Assembly: GCA_028691385.1 (NCBI GenBank)
Contig: JAQUZL010000093.1
Coordinates: forward strand, 1-6,216
Reading direction: 5' to 3'
DNA: 6,216 bases
Source: Oscillospiraceae bacterium
GTDB lineage: Bacteria > Bacillota > Clostridia > Oscillospirales > Oscillospiraceae
The notes beneath the pieces were generated by a model that saw only the letters and a program-made list of their open reading frames with translations, was not told the origin of the DNA and made no database searches. The position numbers and the translations under genes were made by a program. Below, piece by piece: positions 1 through 6,199 of this stretch (position 1 is its first letter; every line of letters starts with the position of its first letter).

Positions 1-2438
1 GTGAAATAGTCGTTGGATTCGTTGATGTTGGGCGGCAGCAGCGCAATGCCCATCTCGCGGCTGGCCGCAATATACTCGGACACCTTGACCGCGCTGTCAA
101 GCACCGAGGTCATCAGCGCCGCCATATACTGCCTGGGATAGTGGCACTTGAGATAGGCCGTTTCATAGCTCACCTTGGCATAGCAAACCGCGTGCGCCTT
201 ATTGAACGCATAGTTGGCAAAGTCAAGAATTTCATCATAAATTTCATTTGCCGTCTTTTCCGGCACGCCGAGGGCAATTGCGCCGGAAATTCCCCGCGCC
301 TGATCGCCGTAAACGAAGGTCTGCCGCTCTTTGACGATGACCTCCTGCTTTTTTTTGGAGATGGCGCGGCGCATATTATCCGCCTGTCCCAGCGAGTAGC
401 CGCCCAGCTTGCGGAAAATCTCGATGACCTGCTCCTGATAGACCATGCAGCCGTAGGTAACCGACAAAATCGGCTCAAGCAGCGGGGTCTTGTAGGTGAT
501 GGACGCCGGGTTTTGCTTGCTGGCGATAAATTTGGGGATGGAATCCATCGGCCCCGGCCGGTACAGCGCCACAATGGCCGTCACATCTTCAATGGATTGG
601 GGCTTCATGCCGGTGCAGACCGACGTGATGCCGGAAGATTCCAGCTGAAACACGCCTGCGGTGCGCCCCTCAGAGAGCATTTGGAAGGTTTCCGGGTCGT
701 CCTCCGGCGCAGCCGCCGCCGAAAAGTCCGGAACCTGCTTCCGGATTTCTTTTTCCGCATCGTCGATGATGGTCAGGTTGCGCAGCCCGAGAAAGTCCAT
801 TTTGAGCAGCCCCAGCTCCTCGAGCGTGGTCATGGTGTACTGGGTGACAATGGTTTCGTCATTGCGCGACAGCGGCACATAGTCATAGACCGGCTGCGCG
901 GTGATCACCACGCCCGCCGCGTGGGTGGACGTGTTGCGCGGCATCCCCTCCAGCGCCCGCGCCGTATCGATCAGCCGGCGCACCCGCTCATCGTCGTCAT
1001 AGAGCGCTTTGAGCTGCGTCGAAGCGCGCAGCGCCTCATCGAGGGTAATATGCAGCGTGGTGGGCACCAGCTTTGCCACCACATCGGTTTCCGCAAAGGA
1101 AAAATTAAGCGCTCTGCCCACGTCGCGAATCGCGCCGCGCGCCGCCATGGTGCCAAAGGTGACGATCTGCGCCACGTGATCCGCGCCATACTTGCGCATT
1201 ACGTAGTCAATGACCTCCGGCCTGCGAATGGCGCAAAAGTCCATATCAATATCCGGCATGCTCACGCGCTCCGGATTCAGAAACCGTTCAAAAACCAAGC
1301 TGTACTTAACCGGGTCAATATCCGTAATGTCCATGCAGTAGGACACCATCGCGCCGGCAGCCGACCCGCGCCCGGGGCCGACGGGAATACCTGCATTCTT
1401 TGCAAAATTCACAAAGTCCGCCACAATCAGAAAATAGTCCACATAGCCCATTTTGTGAATCATCTGCATCTCATAGTCCAACTGCTGTCGGTATTGTTCC
1501 GGCGCGCTGGGATAGCGTCTTGCGTAGCCCTCGCTGCAGAGCTTCACAAAATATGTCCAGTTGGTTTCGCCCTGCGGCACGTCAAAATGCGGCAGATGGT
1601 ACTGTCCGAAGGTGAATTCCACATTGCACTGTTCGGCAATTTTGACCGTGTTATCAAACGCCTCGGATACGTTTGGAAACAGCGCACGCATCTGCTGCTC
1701 GCTTTTAAGATAAAACTCCTGGGTTTGAAAGCGCATCCGGTCGGGATCGTCCACGGTTTTGGCCGTCTGCACGCACAAGAGCACGTCCTGCATTTCGGCG
1801 TCCTCCGGGCGCAGATAGTGGGCGTCGTTGGTCGCCACAAGGGGCAGCCCCATTTCCCGTGCAAGGCGCAAAACGCCCTGATTGACTTCGTTTTGCTGGG
1901 CAATGCCGTGATCCTGCAGCTCCAGATAGAAGTTGCCCGGGCCGAAAATCTCGGCGTAGCGCGTCGCCGCCGCCTTGGCCGCCGGATAATCCGACTGCAT
2001 CAGTGCGCGGGGAATTTCGCCCGCAAGGCACGCCGAGAGCGCAATCAGTCCCTCGCTGTGCGCCGCCAGCAGCTCCAGATCCACCCGGGGCTTGATATAA
2101 AAGCCGTCCAGAAAGCTCTGGGATACCATATAGCTGAGGTTGCGATAGCCGGTTTCATTTTTGCATAGCAGCACCAGATGCCGTGCCTCGTTATCCACGC
2201 CATGGACGCGGTCGTGCCGCGAGCGCGGCGCAACATAGACCTCGCAGCCGATGATCGGCTTGACGCCGGCCTTTTTAGCCGCCCTGTAAAAATCAATACA
2301 GCCATACATGACGCCGTGATCGGTGATGGCCACGGCGCTCTGGCCAAGCTCCTTGACCCTGTCCATCAATTGATTGATGCGGCAGGCGCCATCAAGCAGG
2401 CTGAACTCGGTATGCAAATGCAGATGCACAAACGCCAT
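1..2438 (-). CDS. dnaE: DNA polymerase III alpha subunit, DnaE (partial, C-terminus outside window)
   Basis: Replicative C-family DNA polymerase; it extends DNA at the fork in the cytoplasm. My translation from the ATG at 2438 stays open for 812 codons to the window edge; the family is usually about 1100-1200 residues, so roughly 70% is present. The N-terminal PHP domain (about 1-280) begins FVHLHLHTEFSLLDG and keeps its likely metal ligands: H7, H9, D16, H41, E66, H87, C137, and D205/H207 in NDAHYL. The polymerase core follows: GPGRGS at 354-359, PDIDMD with catalytic D396 and D398, STHAAGVVI around H506, MDFLGLR with the third Asp D548, YRPGPM at 626-631, SKKK at 694-697 and FNKAHA at 745-750. 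The rest of the fingers, the HhH, OB and C-terminal domains are missing. The start is fixed by AAGGAGG five bases upstream, 10 bases after whiA. In Firmicutes a PolC enzyme usually shares replication with DnaE; that is family knowledge. Identification is very secure; the DnaE1 versus DnaE3 subtype is not settled. Confidence 0.97.
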   Translation of the reverse strand, partial: MAFVHLHLHTEFSLLDGACRINQLMDRVKELGQSAVAITDHGVMYGCIDFYRAAKKAGVKPIIGCEVYVAPRSRHDRVHGVDNEARHLVLLCKNETGYRNLSYMVSQSFLDGFYIKPRVDLELLAAHSEGLIALSACLAGEIPRALMQSDYPAAKAAATRYAEIFGPGNFYLELQDHGIAQQNEVNQGVLRLAREMGLPLVATNDAHYLRPEDAEMQDVLLCVQTAKTVDDPDRMRFQTQEFYLKSEQQMRALFPNVSEAFDNTVKIAEQCNVEFTFGQYHLPHFDVPQGETNWTYFVKLCSEGYARRYPSAPEQYRQQLDYEMQMIHKMGYVDYFLIVADFVNFAKNAGIPVGPGRGSAAGAMVSYCMDITDIDPVKYSLVFERFLNPERVSMPDIDMDFCAIRRPEVIDYVMRKYGADHVAQIVTFGTMAARGAIRDVGRALNFSFAETDVVAKLVPTTLHITLDEALRASTQLKALYDDDERVRRLIDTARALEGMPRNTSTHAAGVVITAQPVYDYVPLSRNDETIVTQYTMTTLEELGLLKMDFLGLRNLTIIDDAEKEIRKQVPDFSAAAAPEDDPETFQMLSEGRTAGVFQLESSGITSVCTGMKPQSIEDVTAIVALYRPGPMDSIPKFIASKQNPASITYKTPLLEPILSVTYGCMVYQEQVIEIFRKLGGYSLGQADNMRRAISKKKQEVIVKERQTFVYGDQARGISGAIALGVPEKTANEIYDEILDFANYAFNKAHAVCYAKVSYETAYLKCHYPRQYMAALMTSVLDSAVKVSEYIAASREMGIALLPPNINESNDYF

Positions 2439-2443
2439 TGCGT

Positions 2444-2450
2444 CCTCCTT
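2444..2450 (-). promoter_or_regulatory. dnaE ribosome-binding site overlapping the whiA stop
   Basis: AAGGAGG on the minus strand lies five bases before the dnaE ATG at 2438. Its first two A residues are the last two bases of the whiA TAA stop (2451-2449). This near-consensus Shine-Dalgarno decides the dnaE start. Ribosomes finishing whiA stop on the site, so whiA and dnaE translation are probably coupled (inference). Confidence 0.85.
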
Positions 2451-3345
2451 ATTGTTTCGACAGCGCAATCAGCTTGCGCATGCGGTGGTTCATCGCCGAT
2501 TTTGTGAGCGGCGGCATCACCATCTGGGCAAGCTCCTGCAGCGTCGCTTCCGGATTTTCCATGCGCAGCATGGCGCTCTCGCGCAGTCGCGGCGGCAGGG
2601 TGTCCAGAAGCCCCTTGGCCTGCAAAACGCGAATGGCAAGCATCTGCTCCTGCGCCGCATCCACCACCTTGGTGAGGTTGGCCGTTTCGCAGTTGACCCT
2701 GCGATTGACGCCGTTGCGCAGATCCTTTTCCACCTTGGCCTCCATGATCCGCATGGCGCACACCGGCGCGCCCGCCATGGTGAGGAAGTCCTCGATGAAG
2801 TCGCTCTGCTTGAAATAGACCACCAGATTGCCCGCTCTTGTGGTATCCTTGGGCGAAAAGCCCTGCTCGAGCAGCAGCGAATAGGTTTCGCGGCTGACGT
2901 TAAAATGCGGCGTGGCCAGCTCCAGATGATAGCGCTTGCCGGGGTCTGTCACCGAGCCGCCGGCAAGAAATGCGCCGCGCAGAAACGCGGTGCGGCAGCA
3001 TTCGTTTTCCAGAACGCCCAGATTGAGGTGCAGCGCAAGCATCTGATCGGCCGTATAGCCGAACGCGCCGAACACCTGTCGGATTTTCTCCGGCTTTGTG
3101 ATTTCCAGCACCAGCTTGCCCGGCCGCGCGGTGTCCGGCACGGCGTCGAATTCCAGACCGAACGCTCTGTGAAACAGCTTTGGCAGCCGCTGCGCCAGCG
3201 GCTGACTTTCTGTGACAACCTTGATCGCGCTGCCGGAAAACGTGTTGCAGTACAGCAGCACGCCATAGCACTCCGCCACTGCGCAGCAGTGCCGCACCAT
3301 CGGCTGGCGGCACAGTTCCGCCTTCACATTTCCTGAAAATGACAT
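2449..3345 (-). CDS. whiA: DNA-binding protein WhiA
   Basis: WhiA is a conserved Gram-positive DNA-binding protein. In Streptomyces it is a transcription factor for sporulation septation; in Bacillus subtilis (YvcL) it affects division and chromosome segregation. The product is 298 residues, close to the family norm of about 300. It begins MSFSGNVKAEL, a typical WhiA N-terminus. The N-terminal two-thirds is the degenerate LAGLIDADG homing-endonuclease fold, seen best in LRGAFLAGGSV (122-132) followed by YHLEL. The C-terminal part has the WhiA signature NRRVNCETANL (214-224), then a helix-turn-helix region ending TLQELAQMVMPPLTKSAMNH (268-287). The frame can be extended upstream to a TTG at 3369, but that would overlap the yvcK stop and has no good ribosome site; AGGAGG seven bases before the ATG at 3345 settles the start. 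It lies 17 bases after yvcK and 10 before dnaE, as in many Firmicutes. No nuclease activity is expected from family knowledge. Confidence 0.96.
   Translation of the reverse strand: MSFSGNVKAELCRQPMVRHCCAVAECYGVLLYCNTFSGSAIKVVTESQPLAQRLPKLFHRAFGLEFDAVPDTARPGKLVLEITKPEKIRQVFGAFGYTADQMLALHLNLGVLENECCRTAFLRGAFLAGGSVTDPGKRYHLELATPHFNVSRETYSLLLEQGFSPKDTTRAGNLVVYFKQSDFIEDFLTMAGAPVCAMRIMEAKVEKDLRNGVNRRVNCETANLTKVVDAAQEQMLAIRVLQAKGLLDTLPPRLRESAMLRMENPEATLQELAQMVMPPLTKSAMNHRMRKLIALSKQ
3184..3204. repeat. Perfect 9-bp inverted repeat inside whiA
   Basis: Plus-strand arms CAGCCGCTG (3184-3192) and CAGCGGCTG (3196-3204) are exact reverse complements separated by CGC. The whiA mRNA could form a tight GC-rich hairpin here, over codons for about residues 48-54 (QPLAQRL). 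No T-run follows on either strand, so it is not an intrinsic terminator. It may be chance arising from Leu/Gln/Pro codons in GC-rich DNA. Confidence 0.6.
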
Positions 3346-3352
3346 ATACCGC

Positions 3353-3358
3353 CCTCCT
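3353..3358 (-). promoter_or_regulatory. whiA ribosome-binding site
   Basis: AGGAGG on the minus strand, seven bases before the ATG at 3345 and inside the 17-base yvcK-whiA gap. It is a consensus Shine-Dalgarno at normal spacing. It argues against the longer in-frame reading that starts at TTG 3369, because that reading would translate through this site. Confidence 0.85.
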
Positions 3359-3362
3359 GCTT

Positions 3363-4373
3363 TCAACAAAACCGAAATTCCCGCCAGACCTCCATCAGTG
3401 CGCGCGCCAGCTTGTCCGGCGCATGGCGCACCAGTTCGCCGCTGTCCACCAGCGGAAACTCCCGCACCGCAATGCCCATCTGCTCGATCTCTGCGCGGTG
3501 CAGTGCAATCGGTTCGGAATCCTCTTTTTGATAAATGGCACGCTGCGCCGGACCGATCGGCGCATCGTTGGCCACACAGACGTCCACAATATGGCTGCCG
3601 CAGTGCCGCATCAGCGCACGCACGTGGTCTGCGCCGGTATAACCCTCCGTTTCGCCGTCCTGCGTCATAATGTTCATGACCAGAATCTTGAGCGCATGGC
3701 TCTTGCCAAGCGCCTGCGTAATCCCCGAAACCAGAAGATTCGGAATAATACTGGTATAAAGGCTGCCCGGCCCCATCACCACAAGATCCGCCTGACTGAT
3801 GGCGTCAATGCACTCGGGCAGCGCCTGCGGATGCTCCGGTACCAGGCGAATTCTGCGAATATCGCAGTCATTGTCCTTTTTCGCCGCCGCAATCTTGCTT
3901 TCCCCCAGCACACGTACGCCGTTTTCAAACTCCGCTTCCAGATTGACGCATTGATTGGTCACCGGCAGCACGCAGCCGGTGATGGCCAACACGTCGCCCA
4001 TGCGGCGCACCGCCTCGTCAAATCCGTTTGAAATTCCGTTGAGCGCCGCGAGGAACAGATTGCCGAAGCTCTGTCCGGCCAGCCGCCCCTCGGAAAAACG
4101 ATAATTGATCAGTTTTTCCATGGTCGGCTCCGTATTAGCCAGCGCAAGAATGCAATTGCGAATGTCGCCCGGCGGCAGCATGCCCAAATCCTCCCGCAGC
4201 TGTCCGGAGCCGCCGCCGTCATCGGCCACCGACACGATCGCCGTGATATTTTTTGCGTAGCATTTTAATCCGCGGAGCATATTGGACAGTCCGTGCCCGC
4301 CGCCCAGCACCGCGATGCGCAGGTTTGCATGTCCCGGCAGATACAGCCGGACGCACTCCCGGTTTTCTCCCAT
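3363..4373 (-). CDS. yvcK: YvcK family gluconeogenesis factor / UDP-sugar-binding protein
   Basis: YvcK (CuvA in mycobacteria) belongs to the CofD-like family. In B. subtilis it is needed for growth on gluconeogenic carbon sources and for normal cell shape; homologues bind UDP-sugars such as UDP-GlcNAc, without a firmly established enzymatic reaction. The product is 336 residues, slightly longer than B. subtilis YvcK. The first 18 residues are a short variable leader; the Rossmann-like core opens RIAVLGGGHGLSNMLRGLK (19-37). Other family motifs are VADDGGGSG (49-57), LPPGDIRN (66-73), GPGSLYTSIIPNLLVSGI (201-218) and MTQDGETEGYTGADH (236-250). The glycine loop reads GGGHGLS where B. subtilis has GGGTGLS; as I recall, H occurs here in actinobacterial members, so it is a variant and not damage. 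No signal peptide or membrane segment is seen, so it is cytoplasmic. The ATG at 4373 has a modest GAGGG seven bases upstream. It lies between rapZ and whiA, its classic position. Confidence 0.96.
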   Translation of the reverse strand: MGENRECVRLYLPGHANLRIAVLGGGHGLSNMLRGLKCYAKNITAIVSVADDGGGSGQLREDLGMLPPGDIRNCILALANTEPTMEKLINYRFSEGRLAGQSFGNLFLAALNGISNGFDEAVRRMGDVLAITGCVLPVTNQCVNLEAEFENGVRVLGESKIAAAKKDNDCDIRRIRLVPEHPQALPECIDAISQADLVVMGPGSLYTSIIPNLLVSGITQALGKSHALKILVMNIMTQDGETEGYTGADHVRALMRHCGSHIVDVCVANDAPIGPAQRAIYQKEDSEPIALHRAEIEQMGIAVREFPLVDSGELVRHAPDKLARALMEVWREFRFC

Positions 4374-4380
4374 GATTCAT

Positions 4381-4385
4381 CCCTC
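4381..4385 (-). promoter_or_regulatory. yvcK ribosome-binding site (moderate)
   Basis: GAGGG on the minus strand, seven bases before the ATG at 4373, in the 31-base gap after rapZ. It is weaker than the other Shine-Dalgarno sites in this operon. Another ATG at 4380 is out of frame with yvcK and sits directly against the site, too close to be a normal start. Confidence 0.65.
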
Positions 4386-4404
4386 ACCGTCTTGCGGCAA
4401 TGCT

Positions 4405-5265
4405 TCAGCGCCTTCCCATATCGCGATGGCTGATGACGGTTGCATAGCCTTTTTTTGCGGTAAATTCGCCAAGCGCTTTTGAAACCGCCACGCTGCGATG
4501 CCGTCCACCCGTACAGCCGACTGCAATGACAATATTGTTTTTTCCCTCGGTCACATACAGCGGCAGGGAAAAACTGAGCAAGTCCTTGACTTTATCCAAA
4601 AAGTCGCAGCTTTGCTGATAGGAAAAAATGAAATCGTGTACCGGCAGGTCCAGTCCCGTCAGCTCCTTGAGATCCGCGATATAATACGGATTCGGCAAAA
4701 AACGGACATCCAGCACCAAATCCGCATCCAGCGGAAGGCCGTATTTGAAGCCGAAGGACACCACATTGACCGACATTGACCGATCCTGCAAATTCCCGGC
4801 AAAGTTCCGAATCAAGACGCTTCGCAGACCCGACAGGGTCAACGCGGAGGTATCGACAATCACCGCCGCGCGGTTGCGAATCGGCGCCATCAGCGCGCGC
4901 TCGCGCCGAACCGCCTCCATCAGCTGCGTGCCGTCCTTGGTGAGCGGGTGAACCCGCCGCGTTTCCTTAAATCGCTTGATGATGACCTCATCGGACGCCT
5001 CGACAAACACAATGGAGTATTCGCAGCCCATTTTGTCCAGACCGTCGAGCGCCTTGAACAGACCGTCAAAGGTCAGCCCGCCGCGCACATCGGTTACCAG
5101 CGCCACCTTTTCATATCTGCCCTTGGTGGCAAGACAGATCTGCGCAAATTGGCCGATGAGATCAGCTGGCATATTGTCCACACAGTAAAAGCCCAGATCC
5201 TCCAGCGTCGACGCCGTACGGCTTTTTCCCGCGCCCGACAACCCCGAAACAATCAAAAATTGCAT
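4405..5265 (-). CDS. rapZ: RapZ / YvcJ family P-loop nucleotide-binding protein
   Basis: RapZ in E. coli is an RNA adaptor that delivers the GlmZ small RNA to RNase E and so adjusts glucosamine-6-phosphate synthase. B. subtilis YvcJ hydrolyses nucleotides and has been linked to competence; RNA control in Firmicutes is not established. The product is 286 residues, the usual length. Walker A is GLSGAGKS (8-15), directly after the N-terminal strand FLIVS. VTDVR (57-61) is the Walker B-like strand and KETRRVHPL (100-108) is conserved. The C-terminal domain shows SFGFKYGLPLDADLVLDVRF (170-189), then LPNPYY (190-195) and VGCTGGRHRSV (249-259), the RapZ signature. The ATG at 5265 lies six bases after AAAGGAG, which overlaps the murB stop; murB ends 12 bases away. 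Two small sequence oddities lie inside: a 10-base tandem repeat at 4763-4782 and an A7 run near the 3' end (4450-4456). The family call is very sure; the cellular role is inferred. Confidence 0.96.
   Translation of the reverse strand: MQFLIVSGLSGAGKSRTASTLEDLGFYCVDNMPADLIGQFAQICLATKGRYEKVALVTDVRGGLTFDGLFKALDGLDKMGCEYSIVFVEASDEVIIKRFKETRRVHPLTKDGTQLMEAVRRERALMAPIRNRAAVIVDTSALTLSGLRSVLIRNFAGNLQDRSMSVNVVSFGFKYGLPLDADLVLDVRFLPNPYYIADLKELTGLDLPVHDFIFSYQQSCDFLDKVKDLLSFSLPLYVTEGKNNIVIAVGCTGGRHRSVAVSKALGEFTAKKGYATVISHRDMGRR
4763..4782. repeat. 10-bp exact tandem repeat inside rapZ
   Basis: ACATTGACCG occurs twice in a row on the plus strand. It lies in the rapZ codons for about residues 162-168 (RSMSVNV), just before the conserved SFGFKYG block. 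Because the unit is not a multiple of three, gain or loss of one copy would break rapZ. It is probably coincidental. Confidence 0.6.
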
Positions 5266-5271
5266 ACTCCG

Positions 5272-5278
5272 CTCCTTT
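5272..5278 (-). promoter_or_regulatory. rapZ ribosome-binding site overlapping the murB stop
   Basis: AAAGGAG on the minus strand, six bases before the rapZ ATG at 5265. Its first A is the last base of the murB TGA stop (5280-5278). The arrangement favours re-initiation by ribosomes ending murB, hence translational coupling (inference). Confidence 0.8.
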
Positions 5279-6189
5279 CACAGAAACAGCACTTCCGGCT
5301 CCAGACGACAGCCGCAAGTCGATTCCACGCGCATTTGAACCAATGCCATCAGCGCGCGCACATCCGCCGCCGTCGCGCCGCCGCGGTTAATGATAAATCC
5401 GGCATGCTTTGGGGATACCTGCGCGCCGCCGATGGCCGCGCCTTTCAGCCCCGCCCGTTCAATCATCTGGGCGGCATAGCCGCTTTCCGGCCGCTTAAAT
5501 GTGCTGCCGGCCGAAGGATATTCCAGCGGCTGTGACGCGATCCGCTTTGCGCGCAGCTGCTGCATGGTGCGCAAAATCTCGGCCGAATCGCCGGGTCGCA
5601 GCGCAAAGGTCGCCTCCAAAATCACGCCGCCAAGGGTCTGGAACACACTGCGGCGATAAGAAAATTCCATTTCATCCCGCGAAAGCGTCCGAATCATGCC
5701 GTCCGGCATACGCACCTTGGCGCATACTGCCACATCCGCAATTTCGCCGCCGTACGCACCGGCGTTCATCATCAATGCGCCGCCCACCGTGCCGGGGATT
5801 CCGTGGGCAAATTCCAGGCCTGTCAGCCCCAGTTCCTGCGCGCGGGCGGCAAGCGCGGCAAGACTCACGCCGCACAGCGCCTGCAGGCAATGGCCCGGCT
5901 GCACCGAAATTTCGGTCATGCGCTCACGCGTCGAGATTACCAGCGCGTCCAGTCCCGCGTCCGGCGCGAGTACATTGGTTCCCGCGCCGAGCATCACCAC
6001 GCGAACCTCTTTTTGCTGCGCCGCGCGCAAAAGCGCGTCCAGCTCCCGCGCATTCTGCGGCAGCGCGACCAGTGCGGCCTCGCCGCCGATGCGAAACGAG
6101 GTCAGCGCGGAAAGCCGCTGTCCCTGCAACAGCGGCAGCGCAGGTGCTCTGCTTCCGATTTCATGAATGAAGTCCGTCGTCCAGTTCAT
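5278..6189 (-). CDS. murB: UDP-N-acetylenolpyruvoylglucosamine reductase, MurB
   Basis: MurB is a cytoplasmic FAD enzyme that uses NADPH to reduce UDP-GlcNAc-enolpyruvate to UDP-MurNAc in peptidoglycan synthesis. From the ATG at 6189 the product is 303 residues, matching B. subtilis MurB. FAD-binding signatures are SFRIGG (31-36), GAGTNVLAPDAGLDALVIST (68-87) and GLEFAHGIPGTVGG (124-137), followed by MNAGAYGGEI. FSYRRS (176-181) carries the conserved active-site Arg (about 179). YPSAGSTFKRP (224-234) holds the catalytic Ser 229 that protonates the product. IGGAQVSPKHAGFIIN is typical, and the protein ends LEPEVLFL, supplying the C-terminal active-site Glu. The missing extra loop/insert and GSTFKRP form suggest a type II enzyme, common in Gram-positives. 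The frame can extend seven codons to an ATG at 6210, but CGGAGG-like sequence five bases before 6189 favours the shorter start. It is the first gene seen; upstream genes or the promoter lie outside. Confidence 0.97.
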   Translation of the reverse strand: MNWTTDFIHEIGSRAPALPLLQGQRLSALTSFRIGGEAALVALPQNARELDALLRAAQQKEVRVVMLGAGTNVLAPDAGLDALVISTRERMTEISVQPGHCLQALCGVSLAALAARAQELGLTGLEFAHGIPGTVGGALMMNAGAYGGEIADVAVCAKVRMPDGMIRTLSRDEMEFSYRRSVFQTLGGVILEATFALRPGDSAEILRTMQQLRAKRIASQPLEYPSAGSTFKRPESGYAAQMIERAGLKGAAIGGAQVSPKHAGFIINRGGATAADVRALMALVQMRVESTCGCRLEPEVLFL

Positions 6190-6194
6190 AAACG

Positions 6195-6199
6195 CCTCC
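6195..6199 (-). promoter_or_regulatory. murB ribosome-binding site
   Basis: GGAGG on the minus strand, five bases before the ATG at 6189. It sits inside the reading frame that would be used if translation began at ATG 6210, so it is the main argument for the shorter protein. Only six bases upstream of 6210 are visible (ATTAAC), so a site for the longer start cannot be fully judged. Confidence 0.7.

Noticed and set aside
349..356. T8 run on the plus strand as a terminator tail
   Set aside because: No GC-rich stem directly precedes it on the plus strand; it is the complement of Lys codons in dnaE.
141..2168. 675-codon open reading frame on the plus strand
   Set aside because: It lies antisense to dnaE, whose translation contains every expected polymerase motif. 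The plus-strand product is rich in Arg, His and Leu with no recognisable domain, as expected of a codon-register shadow.
3184..3210. Hairpin as an intrinsic terminator
   Set aside because: The stem lies inside whiA and is not followed by a T-run on either strand.
2374..3336. 320-codon plus-strand open reading frame
   Set aside because: It is antisense to whiA in the same codon-aligned register, has no visible ribosome site-supported start, and shows no domain.
2449..3345. LAGLIDADG-like sequence as a homing endonuclease or mobile intron
   Set aside because: The LAGLIDADG-type fold is a normal part of WhiA. The C-terminal HTH, the length and the neighbours all fit WhiA, and no intron or intein boundary is seen.
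3339..4031. 230-codon plus-strand open reading frame
   Set aside because: It is antisense to yvcK, which is clearly the real gene; the product is His/Arg-rich and without motifs.
4948..5535. 195-codon plus-strand frame spanning the murB-rapZ junction
   Set aside because: It runs opposite two well-supported genes and crosses their boundary; no family resemblance.
5499..6170. 223-codon plus-strand frame opposite murB
   Set aside because: The product is extremely rich in Arg, Pro and Ala, typical of an out-of-frame reading of GC-rich coding DNA.
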